Assembly (NCBI RefSeq): GCF_001907695.1
Contig: NZ_KV880637.1
Coordinates: forward strand, 744,001 to 808,000
From: Thalassospira sp. TSL5-1
GTDB taxonomy: Bacteria > Pseudomonadota > Alphaproteobacteria > Rhodospirillales > Thalassospiraceae
Length of the DNA stretch: 64,000 nucleotides
Direction: 5' to 3'
The position numbers were made by a program, and so were the translations under genes. This document shows, one piece after another, positions 44,693-54,177 of this stretch; the first letter of the stretch is position 1, and each line of letters opens with the position of its first letter. The notes under the pieces were generated by a model. It was not told the DNA's origin. It ran no database searches and worked only from the letters and a program-made list of their open reading frames with translations.

Positions 44693-46297
44693 ATGGCCGT
44701 TTCCGACGCCCGTATTCTGATTATTGAAGATACCCTGTCGCTGGCACGGGTTTATCAGGATTACTTGCGCGTTGATGGGTATTACATCGCCCATGTTGGG
44801 CTCGGGCGCGAGGCGATCAGCCTGTTGCGGGAAAGCCGGTTTGATGTGGTGGTGCTGGATTTGCTGTTGCCCGATATGGACGGGCGCGATGTGTTGCGCA
44901 TGGCCCACGAGGTTTCACCCGCAACCCAGATTATCGTGATTACGGCACATGGGTCGGTCAATGTTGCGGTCGAGGCGATGCGCGACGGGGCTTATGATTT
45001 TTTGTTAAAACCTTTTACGGCTGAAAAATTGCGCGCGACCGTTTCGGCAGCCCTTGCAGGCAAAGCGCAGCGCGAGGAGGCCAAATTGTCCGTCCCCTTT
45101 CAGGCAAGGGCTGACGGTGCCGAAAGAAAAGATCAGGATGTTGCCGTCGCCGAAGAGGATAAATATTTCGATTTTATCGGTGCGTCCGATACGATGCGCA
45201 GTATTTACCGCATCATTGATTCCGCTGCACCCAGCCGGGCGACAGTATTTATTACTGGCGAAAGTGGGACAGGCAAGGAACTGGCGGCAGAAGCCATTCA
45301 TCGCCGGAGCGAGCGCTCAAACGCTCCCTTCATTCCCCTGAACTGCGGTGCGATCCCCAAGGATTTGATGGAAAGCGAGATTTTCGGTCATGTCAAAGGG
45401 GCCTTTACCGGTGCGGTGGTGGACCGCGAGGGGGCGGCACATCGGGCGGCGAATGGGACGCTGTTTCTTGATGAAATTTGTGAAATGGACCTGGAACTGC
45501 AAACCAAGCTTTTGCGCTTTATTCAGACAGGGACCTTTCAGAAAGTTGGCGGCAGTTCGCTTGAAACGGTGGATGTGCGGTTTGTCTGTGCGACCAACCG
45601 GGATCCGCTTGAAGAAGTCCGCGCCGGGCGCTTTCGCGAGGATTTGTATTATCGCCTGCATGTCATTCCGTTGCATATGCCGCCTTTGCGGGATCGCGGG
45701 CATGACGTATTACGCATCGCCAATTTTTACCTGCAGCGGTTTTCCCAGGAAGAGGGGCGGGATTTCAAACACTTTTCGCCTGATGTGGCGGACCTGTTTT
45801 CGCGCTATTCCTGGCCGGGAAATATTCGCCAGTTGCAAAATATTATTCGCAATATTGTGGTGTTGAATAACGGGCCTGCGGTTGAAATGTCGATGGTGCC
45901 GCGTCCGGTCAGCAATTTTGGTCTTGAAGGCTCGCTGGTAAATGGCTCGATCGAGGCACCGCCGCCGCATCCTGTTGTGTCACCCAATCGGGGTGAAGAT
46001 GGTCGCATGTGGATGGATGACCATGAAGCCCTGGCCTTTTTATCGGGCACCCCGTCGCATCCGGTACCAAGTAGTGGTTTGGGTATTTTTGCCGCCCGGC
46101 CGGTGCATGCGCGCAAGAAAAATGACGATGCCACACAGGGAATAGAGGCGATCCGCCCGTTATGGATGGTGGAAAAAGACGCCATCGAAGATGCGATTAA
46201 CCGGTGTGACGGCTCCATTCCGCGTGCAGCCGAGGCATTGGGGGTTAGTCCCTCGACCATTTATCGCAAAAAACAGGCCTGGGAAGAAATCGGTTAG
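44693..46297 (+). CDS. Sigma-54-dependent response regulator (NtrC/LuxO-like)
   Basis: A 534-residue regulator. A receiver domain (1-120) has acceptor Asp in VVVLDLLLPDMDG. The AAA+ sigma-54 domain (about 155-390) has Walker A GESGTGKE near 189 and the GAFTGA loop near 237. A Fis-type helix-turn-helix at the C-terminus has ALGVSPSTIYRK. The linker before the HTH is unusually long (about 100 residues). ATG at 44693 is preferred over TTG at 44684 (GAAGGA upstream). It is divergent from the STAS operon and may receive phosphate from the HPt-bearing hybrid kinase at 48787. Confidence 0.93.
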   Translation: MAVSDARILIIEDTLSLARVYQDYLRVDGYYIAHVGLGREAISLLRESRFDVVVLDLLLPDMDGRDVLRMAHEVSPATQIIVITAHGSVNVAVEAMRDGAYDFLLKPFTAEKLRATVSAALAGKAQREEAKLSVPFQARADGAERKDQDVAVAEEDKYFDFIGASDTMRSIYRIIDSAAPSRATVFITGESGTGKELAAEAIHRRSERSNAPFIPLNCGAIPKDLMESEIFGHVKGAFTGAVVDREGAAHRAANGTLFLDEICEMDLELQTKLLRFIQTGTFQKVGGSSLETVDVRFVCATNRDPLEEVRAGRFREDLYYRLHVIPLHMPPLRDRGHDVLRIANFYLQRFSQEEGRDFKHFSPDVADLFSRYSWPGNIRQLQNIIRNIVVLNNGPAVEMSMVPRPVSNFGLEGSLVNGSIEAPPPHPVVSPNRGEDGRMWMDDHEALAFLSGTPSHPVPSSGLGIFAARPVHARKKNDDATQGIEAIRPLWMVEKDAIEDAINRCDGSIPRAAEALGVSPSTIYRKKQAWEEIG

Positions 46298-46337
46298 GCT
46301 TGATTGGTGTCGCTCGGGCTGTCTGTTGTTGAGAATG

Positions 46338-47489
46338 TTATGATGCGGCTTGCTTGCCAAAGCCAGACAGGGCGGCAGACAGGCGATCCATATTGGCGGG
46401 GGTGCCGGGCAAACCCAATCTTAGCCAGGTTGGTGCACTGGCAAACCCGCGCACCCAAATGCCCTGTTTTGCCAGATGATCCTGCAGGGCGGGCAAATTT
46501 TCACCTTCATACAGACGCATCAGGTTGGTTCCTCCAATGCACTTGCTTCCCGTGGCATTGATAATTTGCTCATCCAGCCAGCCTGCCTGTTGATGCAGGG
46601 TTTTGCGGGTATGTTGATGCCAGGTTTTGTCGGTCAGTGCCTGGGTGGCAATATGCAGGGCCGGGCCCGGCACGGACCAGGGGCCAAGGCGGTCTGATAA
46701 TTGGGTGACTATATCGGGTGTGGCGAGGGCAAAGCCAACGCGCACCCCGGCGAGGCCAAAGAACTTGCCAAAGGATCGCAGGATGACCGTATTTTCAAGG
46801 CCGTCGATCTGGCGGCACAGCGAGGTTTCCGGGCTGGTATCTGCAAAGGCCTCGTCGATGATCAGATATTTGCCATGTGCGCCAAGATAACGGGCAAAGT
46901 CGCCTAGTGTGGTGGCGTCGATCACGCCTCCATCGGGGTTGTTGGGATTGACGATGACAAAAACATCATGTTCCGCGACCAGGCGGGAAAAATCGATATC
47001 ATCCTGCTTGCCGCGCCAGCCTGTGGCATGAAGGTTGGCAGATAGGGTGCATGATGGTGGTGCGCCAAATTTGTGTGACAGGATGTGCCGGCGGTCCGTG
47101 GCAGTTGTCTGGATTTCGGTTGTATCGACCCCGGCACGTTTCCATGCCGGGGCATGTTCGCCATAGGTTGGGCCCAGAACAGCAACTTTTTTGATGGGTG
47201 ACTTTTGTGCCAGAACAAAGGGCAACAGCTGGATCAGGGCCTGTGTGCCTGGCGCGCACACAAGATGGCCGGGGACGGGAACGTTATAATATTCTTCTGC
47301 GGCTTTGATCAGCCGGGCCAAATCGTGGGCCAAAGGCAGCCTGTGCCAGTATTGCAGGGGAATATCCCCAACACGATAGGGAAGCGGGTTGATCCCGGTT
47401 GAAAGGTCCAGCCATTGATCAAGGGGGATGCCATATCGCTGTGCTGCCAAATCAATCGCGCCACCATGATGGAAAATGTCATCCTTCAT
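46338..47489 (-). CDS. cobC: Threonine-phosphate decarboxylase
   Basis: A 383-residue PLP-dependent aminotransferase-fold enzyme (CobD in Salmonella naming). It makes (R)-1-amino-2-propanol phosphate for the cobalamin nucleotide loop. Motifs: HGGAIDLAAQRYG, LSTGINPLPY, PNNPDGGVID, and the PLP Lys in RSFGKFFGLAGVRVGFA. Length is typical. No cobalamin riboswitch is visible upstream, and no other cob gene is adjacent. Confidence 0.9.
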   Translation of the reverse strand: MKDDIFHHGGAIDLAAQRYGIPLDQWLDLSTGINPLPYRVGDIPLQYWHRLPLAHDLARLIKAAEEYYNVPVPGHLVCAPGTQALIQLLPFVLAQKSPIKKVAVLGPTYGEHAPAWKRAGVDTTEIQTTATDRRHILSHKFGAPPSCTLSANLHATGWRGKQDDIDFSRLVAEHDVFVIVNPNNPDGGVIDATTLGDFARYLGAHGKYLIIDEAFADTSPETSLCRQIDGLENTVILRSFGKFFGLAGVRVGFALATPDIVTQLSDRLGPWSVPGPALHIATQALTDKTWHQHTRKTLHQQAGWLDEQIINATGSKCIGGTNLMRLYEGENLPALQDHLAKQGIWVRGFASAPTWLRLGLPGTPANMDRLSAALSGFGKQAAS

Positions 47490-47732
47490 TTTATCGGCAG
47501 CTCCATTGTCGGGCAGTTGGGAGGGCAGGGTGTGTTTGCTTGTTCCTGCCTAGCGTGCCTTGATCATCAAGGCAAGAGTGGTGCGGCGAAGGTATGAAGA
47601 TAAGGCGTAATGATTGCTGTCGATCGTGTGGTGTTTTGCGTATGGCAGACACGCCCGTCCGGGGCTTGCGCGGGTAGGAAAACGGCCATATCGTCTGGCG
47701 CGATTTTGGCGGCAAGATAGGGTGTTTTATAA

Positions 47733-48659
47733 ATGATAACGATAAAACAGGCACAAAACGCCAGTTACTGGCGCGACTTGAACCCTGGCTTGCATATTTG
47801 CGGTTTGGCCAGGGCAAATGATGCTATGTTGCCTGAAAGTACCGATGACGTCAGTAACATATATCATCCCCAGTGCAGGCAAGGCGGTGAAAAGGATGAC
47901 TTGTTTGCCGGGTTTGATTTTTCGGCCCTGTCGGATCGATTTTGGGATGAAGGGTATTTCCTGCTGCATGATCTTTTGCCCCGCGACCTGCTGGCAGGGC
48001 TGCGCGATGCGATAGAACGACTTGTTGCCAAAGGCCTGCCGCCAGCGATGATTTATTTATATGACGAGGCCTGGCAGGTTTTTGCTGTCCTGCGCCCGTT
48101 ATTGACCCATTTTTTGGGCGATAAGATTGCGCTTTTACCCCATTTTTGGGCCTGGCATGTCGATCCGCGAGATCAGGGCCGGGGCTGGCCACCGCACCGG
48201 GATTATCAGGGGGAAAGCGCAATTGGCGATGACATGCTGATCAGCCTTTCGTTGTGGGTGCCACTGTCGGATGCAACGCCCGAGAATGGCTGTATGTATG
48301 TATTGCCGCGCAGTTTTGAGAGGTGGTATGATTTCCCCGTTATTAAACCGCAGGACGTTGAACTACAGGATGTAAGGGCCTTGCCAGCCGGGCCGGGTGC
48401 AGTGATGGGATGGCGTCAGGATGTGTATCACTGGGGGAGCCGGGCATCGCGGCACGCATCTTTCCCGCGGATCAGCCTGTCGCTGGAATTTCAGAATGCA
48501 GCCTTTGACCCGTTGGGGGATCCGCTTCTTGATCTCGAAACGCCCCCATCCTTTCACGATAGGCTTTTGCTGATTGCCCGGCAGTTTGAAAAATACCGGC
48601 ATATGCAAAAGATGAATGATGACATACTGGCCTTGAGCCGCGCTATCCTTGCGGATTGA
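47733..48659 (+). CDS. Phytanoyl-CoA dioxygenase-like Fe(II)/2-oxoglutarate oxygenase
   Basis: A 308-residue protein of the PhyH family. The iron ligands are readable: HxD in WPPHRDYQGES and the distal His in VYHWGSRAS; an Arg about ten residues later (FPRISLSLEF) fits 2-oxoglutarate binding. The N-terminal 60 residues are variable. It hydroxylates an unknown small molecule. No biosynthetic partners are adjacent; it lies between cobC and a hybrid kinase. Confidence 0.85.
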   Translation: MITIKQAQNASYWRDLNPGLHICGLARANDAMLPESTDDVSNIYHPQCRQGGEKDDLFAGFDFSALSDRFWDEGYFLLHDLLPRDLLAGLRDAIERLVAKGLPPAMIYLYDEAWQVFAVLRPLLTHFLGDKIALLPHFWAWHVDPRDQGRGWPPHRDYQGESAIGDDMLISLSLWVPLSDATPENGCMYVLPRSFERWYDFPVIKPQDVELQDVRALPAGPGAVMGWRQDVYHWGSRASRHASFPRISLSLEFQNAAFDPLGDPLLDLETPPSFHDRLLLIARQFEKYRHMQKMNDDILALSRAILAD

Positions 48660-48786
48660 TGCTGTTATGGTACCGCGCAAGGATGGGCTCTGCACCTGTG
48701 CGGGCAGCGCAAATGGAACTTCTGCTGGCGGATAGAAATAAACAGTATGAAAACAGTATGAAGCGGGTGGGGAGACCGGGGGATCA

Positions 48787-51516
48787 ATGCTTCTATTAGC
48801 GGCCATTTGTTTGGTGGTGTTTTCCTTTATTGCGGCTATTTATTTCACGGTTCCCGTTTTTATCGGGGCACCGGGCAGGGAACTGCTATTTGCCATTGCC
48901 TTTGTTGTGGAGTTTATGGCGCTGTTTTCGGTTGCGATTGGCCTTGTCATTTATGACACTACCGGCCGACGACAACTGCTTTATGTCGCACTGGGCATGG
49001 TGGCGCAATTTGTTGGTGACGGGGTGAACCTGGTCGCCCCGGTTATATTGGCGCATTTAGAGCCAGGCTGGTTATGGGCTTTGTTTTCGGATGTGTCGTG
49101 GCTTGTCCTGTCCAGCCGTGTTGTCGCCAATATTTTTTTTCTGATCAGTGTGCTGCGTGCCAATGCTAGCGACAATATCTGTCGCAGCGAACAACTGTGG
49201 ACCGGCATACCCGTGATTTTGGTGTGCGTGGTTGCGGTGCAACTGGTGCTTTCGTTGCTCTCTCCGAATTTTGCTTATGATGCGTCGCATATTATTTCGC
49301 ATATTCTGATCTTACCACTGCTGGTGAGCACCGTGTTGGCCATGATGGTGCTGTCAGGATATTTGATGCGGGTGGTTCGTCGGCCATCGGCCTTCGAGGT
49401 TCTGTTTACGATCTTCCTGATGAATTCGATGTATCATCATATGGCGTTTATTCTGTTTGATGATACCGGGCGCGATCTGACCGCTGCTTATTTAATGCCT
49501 TCGCGCCTGTTTAGTTATGGTTTCGTGCTTGTTGCGATGGTGGCAGCATTGCGCGATCTTTATCGCAGTGCGTCGCAGGCCAGTTCGGCAAAAAGCGCCT
49601 TCCTCGCCACCATGAGCCATGAAATTCGCACCCCGCTTAATGGTGTTCTGGGCATGGCGCAGCTGTTGCGCCAGACAAATTTGAACCAGATCCAGCGCGA
49701 GAGAGTGAATGCCATTTTGTCATCCGGTCGGGCCTTGATGTCCCTGCTGAATGATATTTTGGATATGAGCAAGATCGAGGCTGGTCATGCCGATATCGAG
49801 ATACGACCGTTTCGCCCTTATGATGTAACCTGTGATTTATCCAGTGCGATCCTTGCCTTGACACAGGAAAAAAACCTGAAGCTGGTTTGGGATGACAAAA
49901 TATTGCGCAACCGTATTTTCATGGGCGATGAAGTGCGGTTTCGCCAGGTGTTGTGGAACCTGCTATCTAATGCGGTGAAATTTACCCAAAAGGGCACCAT
50001 ACAACTGGTTGTCGAATATGATCCCAGTCGTGCGGGCGGGCGCATTCAGGGCAGCCTGCCGAGCGAGGTTTATCGTTTTTCAGTCAGTGATACCGGTATT
50101 GGTATTGCCCCGGAGCGTCAGGAAAGGATTTTTCAGGCATTTACCCAGGGGGATAGTTCAACCATGCGCCAGTTTGGCGGGACCGGGCTGGGATTATCCA
50201 TTTCGCAAAATCTGATTCGGATGATGGGCGGGCATATCGGTTTACACAGTGTACCGGGCCAGGGCACACGGTTTGACTGTTGGTTGCCCTTTGATGTGCA
50301 TAATGTCGCCCAGGATGAGGCAGAGCACAGTAAAACCGGTGTTGAGGAAAACCCGATTGCCCTTTTGGCCGACAAGCGCATTTTGGTGGCCGAGGATAAC
50401 GAAATTAATGCCAATGTGATGGCGGCCTTTTTGGAACGTATGGGTCTTAAGGTCGATATTGCCGGGAATGGTCGCCTGGCAGTACAGGCCTTTCAGAAAA
50501 ACAAATATGATGCCATTTTGATGGATGCGCATATGCCGGTTCTCGATGGCGAGGGGGCAGCCCGACATATTCGCGAAATAGAGCGGGAAATTGGCGGCGG
50601 GCGCATTCCGATAATTGGTGTCACGGCCGATGTTTTTGCTGACCGACAGCGGGATTTTCTTGCGGCCGGGATGGATGAAGTTCTGACCAAACCGATCGAG
50701 GAACGGCGTCTTTATGCCAGTCTGATCCATCATCTGCGTGGGCGTGGTGATTTGTTGGACCTCGCCGAGATTGGCTCTTTGATGACGGCTGGTAGGGTCG
50801 AGACAAATCCGGTTCGGTTGGCCGATATTCCCTGGCAGACTCTTGCCGAAATTCGTGCTGCCGCACGTTTGACGACGTCCCCGGAGATTGTCAGCGAAGA
50901 TGTGGTAAAGGAAAATGCCAAGGCAGCCCGGTGGCCCGAAACGGTGATCAGCCAGGATTTGCCGCCCAAGCAGGATTTACCCCCGCCAGCCCAGCAATAT
51001 TCCGCACGCCGGATAGTGCGCGATCCGGATGATTTATTGCAAAAGGGTATTGCAACGTCAGATCCGGCTGAAGCCGAGGAGATGGTTGCCATAGAAGAGG
51101 TTGCGTCTGTGAAGGATCAGCCAGAGACAGCGGGTACATCAGATAAAGACCGCATGGATGACCCCGATACGGAAAACGAGGTTGTTCTGGTTAATCGGGG
51201 CCGTATGCAGGAAATGCTCGATGCTCTGGGCCGTGATCAGATGATCACGCTGATCAATATGTTGCCTGAAGCCTTTCATGAGGAATGCGAGCGCATGACC
51301 GGCGCGATTGCGACGAACGATAGGGTGACGTTCCAACGGGCCGCACATTCAATCAAAGGAATGGCGGGCAATCTTGCCGCCGATGAAGTTGCCCGCCGCG
51401 CGCGTGACCTTGAATATTACGATGGGCCTTTAGATCAGATACCGTCCATGATCGATGATTTGGAAGGTATTTTGCAGGAAACCATGCAAAAGCTGCTGGA
51501 TGTGACGGAAGAATAA
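48787..51516 (+). CDS. Hybrid sensor histidine kinase with receiver and HPt domains
   Basis: A 909-residue membrane kinase. About seven helices fill the first 255 residues. HisKA (SHEIRTPLNG, His near 277) and HATPase (NLLSNAVKFTQKG, DTGIGIAPERQERIF, GGTGLGLSIS) follow. A receiver (about 533-650) has acceptor Asp in ILMDAHMPVLDG. A Gln/Pro-rich linker precedes a C-terminal HPt domain (AHSIKGMAGNLAADEVARRARDLE, His near 853). All elements of a His-Asp-His relay are in one chain, ready to pass phosphate to a separate response regulator. Confidence 0.93.
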   Translation: MLLLAAICLVVFSFIAAIYFTVPVFIGAPGRELLFAIAFVVEFMALFSVAIGLVIYDTTGRRQLLYVALGMVAQFVGDGVNLVAPVILAHLEPGWLWALFSDVSWLVLSSRVVANIFFLISVLRANASDNICRSEQLWTGIPVILVCVVAVQLVLSLLSPNFAYDASHIISHILILPLLVSTVLAMMVLSGYLMRVVRRPSAFEVLFTIFLMNSMYHHMAFILFDDTGRDLTAAYLMPSRLFSYGFVLVAMVAALRDLYRSASQASSAKSAFLATMSHEIRTPLNGVLGMAQLLRQTNLNQIQRERVNAILSSGRALMSLLNDILDMSKIEAGHADIEIRPFRPYDVTCDLSSAILALTQEKNLKLVWDDKILRNRIFMGDEVRFRQVLWNLLSNAVKFTQKGTIQLVVEYDPSRAGGRIQGSLPSEVYRFSVSDTGIGIAPERQERIFQAFTQGDSSTMRQFGGTGLGLSISQNLIRMMGGHIGLHSVPGQGTRFDCWLPFDVHNVAQDEAEHSKTGVEENPIALLADKRILVAEDNEINANVMAAFLERMGLKVDIAGNGRLAVQAFQKNKYDAILMDAHMPVLDGEGAARHIREIEREIGGGRIPIIGVTADVFADRQRDFLAAGMDEVLTKPIEERRLYASLIHHLRGRGDLLDLAEIGSLMTAGRVETNPVRLADIPWQTLAEIRAAARLTTSPEIVSEDVVKENAKAARWPETVISQDLPPKQDLPPPAQQYSARRIVRDPDDLLQKGIATSDPAEAEEMVAIEEVASVKDQPETAGTSDKDRMDDPDTENEVVLVNRGRMQEMLDALGRDQMITLINMLPEAFHEECERMTGAIATNDRVTFQRAAHSIKGMAGNLAADEVARRARDLEYYDGPLDQIPSMIDDLEGILQETMQKLLDVTEE

Positions 51517-51648
51517 CCCGTTTTTATGGGCTTTTTGTAATGTGGGCAAAGTTTTGCCAGCAGATGTCCGCTAGGCGGTATTCAGGGATAAAGCAGAAAA
51601 ACGCCGCTTTGTTTCTTCCAGTCTTTTAAAGACAAATCTAGGGCGGGG

Positions 51649-51688
51649 GCCTTGTTGCCCGCAATCGATATGCAACGGGCAACAAGGC
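51649..51688. terminator. Long-stem hairpin between convergent genes
   Basis: A perfect 13-bp stem (GCCTTGTTGCCCG / CGGGCAACAAGGC) with a 14-nt loop between the hybrid kinase and the M24 gene. T-runs are absent, so terminator function is probable but not certain. Confidence 0.55.
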
Positions 51689-51712
51689 GGGTGATGCGTA
51701 CCATCTTGATTT

Positions 51713-52864
51713 TTAGCGGGTCACAAGTTCCAGTGAATGGCGCGATACCGGGTCATTTCCCTTATCGGTGACAATAACGGAATGGCCGGGGCACATGGCA
51801 AAACCGCTGTCGCTATCCATCAGGATCATATGCAGGAAAAACACCATGCCCGGTTCCGCGATGACCGGGTTGGCATGATAAAACATTGGCCAGTCCATCC
51901 AGTTCGGGGCAAAGGTCGTGCCCATTGAATAGCCACAGGCATTCAGGCGGTGGGGTTTCATGCCGTGTTGGTCGCAGATGCGCGCATAGGCATCAAAAAC
52001 ATTGCCAATCGGTTCGCCCGGTTTCAGGGCTTCACGGCAGGCTTCCATTGCCGCGCAGGCAACCTTGTGCATTTCAACATGGCGCGGATGGGCCGAGCCA
52101 ACCGGGACAGTGCGCATCATCGCGGCGTGATAGCGGCGGTAAGCCCCTGCCCATTCCAGTGTGATCTGGTCGGTTTCGGCCAGATGTTTGCGCCCGGAAA
52201 AATAGCGACACAACAAAGCATCCTGGCCCGCACCAATGATAAATTCATTGCCGGGATAATCACCACCCCCCGCAAAAACCGCCCCCTGCATGGCTGCCAG
52301 AATATCGCCTTCAAAGGCACCCGCACGCACATTTGTCAGGGCGGCGTCCCAGGCATCATCGGCCAGTTCGCCAGCACGGCGGATATAGGCGAGTTCTGCC
52401 GGGCTTTTGACCACCCGCAATTCCGATACCAGCCGGGAAGCATCGCTAAGGGTGCAAAACCCCTCAAGGGCAGCGTCGAGTTTTTTGCCATTTGCTGCCG
52501 TTAAACCATAGGCGTCATATTCAACACCCAGTTTTTTGCCCGCAGCGCCAAACTCGGCCAGCATGTCGCGCAATTGCAGGGCCGGGTTGATATCGGGGCC
52601 ATCAACCCAGATGCGGATATCTTCGATATCCGATGTGTGGCGAGCCTGGCGCAGGTCTGGTGCACGGGTGATCAAGGCGACCCGGCCATCACAGCCCAGA
52701 TAAAGGCATTGGAAAAACACGTAACCAAAGGTGTCATAACCAGTCAGGTAAAACATGCTTTCCTGGCGAAACATCAAAAGACCGTCAAGACCGGCTTGTT
52801 CGAGTTTTTTGATGGTTGCAGCACGGCGTTGGGCAAGTTCGCTACGGTCGAAATGCAAGGCCAT
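51713..52864 (-). CDS. M24-family creatinase-like hydrolase without canonical metal ligands
   Basis: A 383-residue pita-bread protein with an N-terminal creatinase domain (FYLTGYDTFGYVFFQCLYLG) and a C-terminal M24 domain. In metal-dependent relatives the ligands are two Asp, one His and two Glu. Here the first Asp region reads ITLEWAGAYRRYHAAMMRT, and the GHGIG-type His is replaced in CGYSMGTTF. The His near MVFFLHMI and HSVIV remain. This resembles the metal-free creatinase/ectoine-hydrolase type rather than aminopeptidase P. Annotators often call such genes Xaa-Pro peptidase; I consider that unlikely. No ectoine genes are adjacent. Confidence 0.85.
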   Translation of the reverse strand: MALHFDRSELAQRRAATIKKLEQAGLDGLLMFRQESMFYLTGYDTFGYVFFQCLYLGCDGRVALITRAPDLRQARHTSDIEDIRIWVDGPDINPALQLRDMLAEFGAAGKKLGVEYDAYGLTAANGKKLDAALEGFCTLSDASRLVSELRVVKSPAELAYIRRAGELADDAWDAALTNVRAGAFEGDILAAMQGAVFAGGGDYPGNEFIIGAGQDALLCRYFSGRKHLAETDQITLEWAGAYRRYHAAMMRTVPVGSAHPRHVEMHKVACAAMEACREALKPGEPIGNVFDAYARICDQHGMKPHRLNACGYSMGTTFAPNWMDWPMFYHANPVIAEPGMVFFLHMILMDSDSGFAMCPGHSVIVTDKGNDPVSRHSLELVTR

Positions 52865-53076
52865 TGTGATATTCCCGTTGGCAATTGATGGCGTTAGGCT
52901 ATTAGAACGCTATCAATTTTCGATACAAGAGGCACAGGATATTTTGCAACCCTGTTGCAATAAGGGCGGTCAGCGAGGGGCCTGTAAGGTCATGGCGGTT
53001 TTAAACGTCTTTTAAGGAACCGATCACGGGGCAGTTCGTTAAATTGATACGACAATAATTGATGGAGGCTATCTTG

Positions 53077-53325
53077 GTGAAGGATCACGGGCCATCGATC
53101 AAGGATGACGAAACCTATCAGCGTTTGCGTGACGAGGGGGCAAGCAAGGAAAAAGCCGCCCGCATCGCCAATGCCGGTGCCGCGGCCAGCAAAAAGGGCG
53201 GTAAACATCCGCCTTACGAGGAATGGAACCGCGATGACCTTTATGCTCAGGCCCAAAAGGTTGGTATTGAGGGCCGTTCGCAGATGACCAAGGATGAATT
53301 GATCCAGGCTCTACGCAATCATTAG
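53077..53325 (+). CDS. DUF7218-type/Rho_N-domain small protein 1
   Basis: An 82-residue protein with two parts: KDHGPSIKDDETYQRLRDEGASKEKAARIANA (DUF7218-like, Asp/Lys-rich) and a C-terminal Rho termination factor N-terminal (SAP-like) motif, WNRDDLYAQAQKVGIEGRSQMTKDELIQALR. GTG at 53077 has GGAGG 8 nt upstream; ATG at 53062 would place the ribosome site inside the gene. Likely a small nucleic-acid-binding or stress protein. A shorter paralogue follows. Confidence 0.85.
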   Translation: MKDHGPSIKDDETYQRLRDEGASKEKAARIANAGAAASKKGGKHPPYEEWNRDDLYAQAQKVGIEGRSQMTKDELIQALRNH

Positions 53326-53550
53326 GGTGTGTTAAGGCCCTAAGATGCTGTTTTTATATAATATAATTAAGCAATTGCGTCTGCGGCATGGCTGTCAGGC
53401 GCATTTTCCTGTTGATTGATCCGGCCCGATGGGGTGGAATTTTGCAGATATGTTATTACGTAAATAATTCAGTCCTGTGAACCGGGGATCACAGGCTGTT
53501 TTTTTTATTGCCTGAATTTGATATCCACAACGCTTGACAGGAGCAGGAAA

Positions 53551-53733
53551 ATGGCTAGCTACACCAATCTCAAGGGCAATTCAGTGTCCCCCAATGATGG
53601 TAAAAGAACCGGTCCGCGATATGAAAAATGGAATCGTGATGATCTGTATCATCTGGCCAAAATGCGCGGCATCGAAGAACGTGCCCAGATGTCGACCGAC
53701 GAACTGATCCAGGCTCTGCGCATGCAGCCGTAA
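53551..53733 (+). CDS. Rho_N-domain small protein 2
   Basis: A 60-residue paralogue whose C-terminal half (YEKWNRDDLYHLAKMRGIEERAQMSTDELIQALR) closely matches the previous protein. The N-terminal half is unrelated and polar. The ATG at 53551 has AGGAG 8 nt upstream. The two genes lie 225 nt apart and seem to derive from duplication of the Rho_N module. Confidence 0.85.
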   Translation: MASYTNLKGNSVSPNDGKRTGPRYEKWNRDDLYHLAKMRGIEERAQMSTDELIQALRMQP

Positions 53734-54177
53734 CGGGTCTGTTTGCTTTTTCACAGGCAAGACAAAAATTCTCAGACGGTTTGTGCCCTGACGGTGCTCA
53801 GGGTTAATCCTGGCAAGGCAGGCAAGCGGCTATAAGGCCCTTTTATTGCCTGCTGCCGGGCTTTTTTTTGGGGATTTTCGTTATTTTTCAATTGGTCCAA
53901 CTGTGGCTTGAACCGCACGAAAGGGTACGGAAAGGTCGCTTTGGTGAATAATTTGGATTTATTAAATTCTGGATGATGGCGATATGCCAAGCTTTTCAGC
54001 CATATAATAAAATATGTCAGAATTATTCAAGAGCTATGGGGATGAAAATCGGCAAAAGTGATTTTTGTATAACGTACAACAGGATAGTACAAAAAGAACT
54101 GCTGATATATTTACCCTGGAGATTGACTTGATTATGGTCTTGAGCGCGGTTTATTAGGGTAACTTAATTTTCCGGAT
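53734..54177. other. Intergenic region before the binding-protein gene
   Basis: About 440 nt without a supportable gene. It holds a CAGGCAA...TTGCCTG imperfect dyad (about 53820-53860), probably the terminator of the Rho_N gene. AT-rich sequence follows (53990-54150), likely the promoter of the next operon. Confidence 0.4.

Noticed and set aside
47490..47732. Cobalamin riboswitch upstream of cobC
   Set aside because: No GCCACTG/B12-box pairing or core AAxxGGTG elements are visible on the minus strand in this gap.
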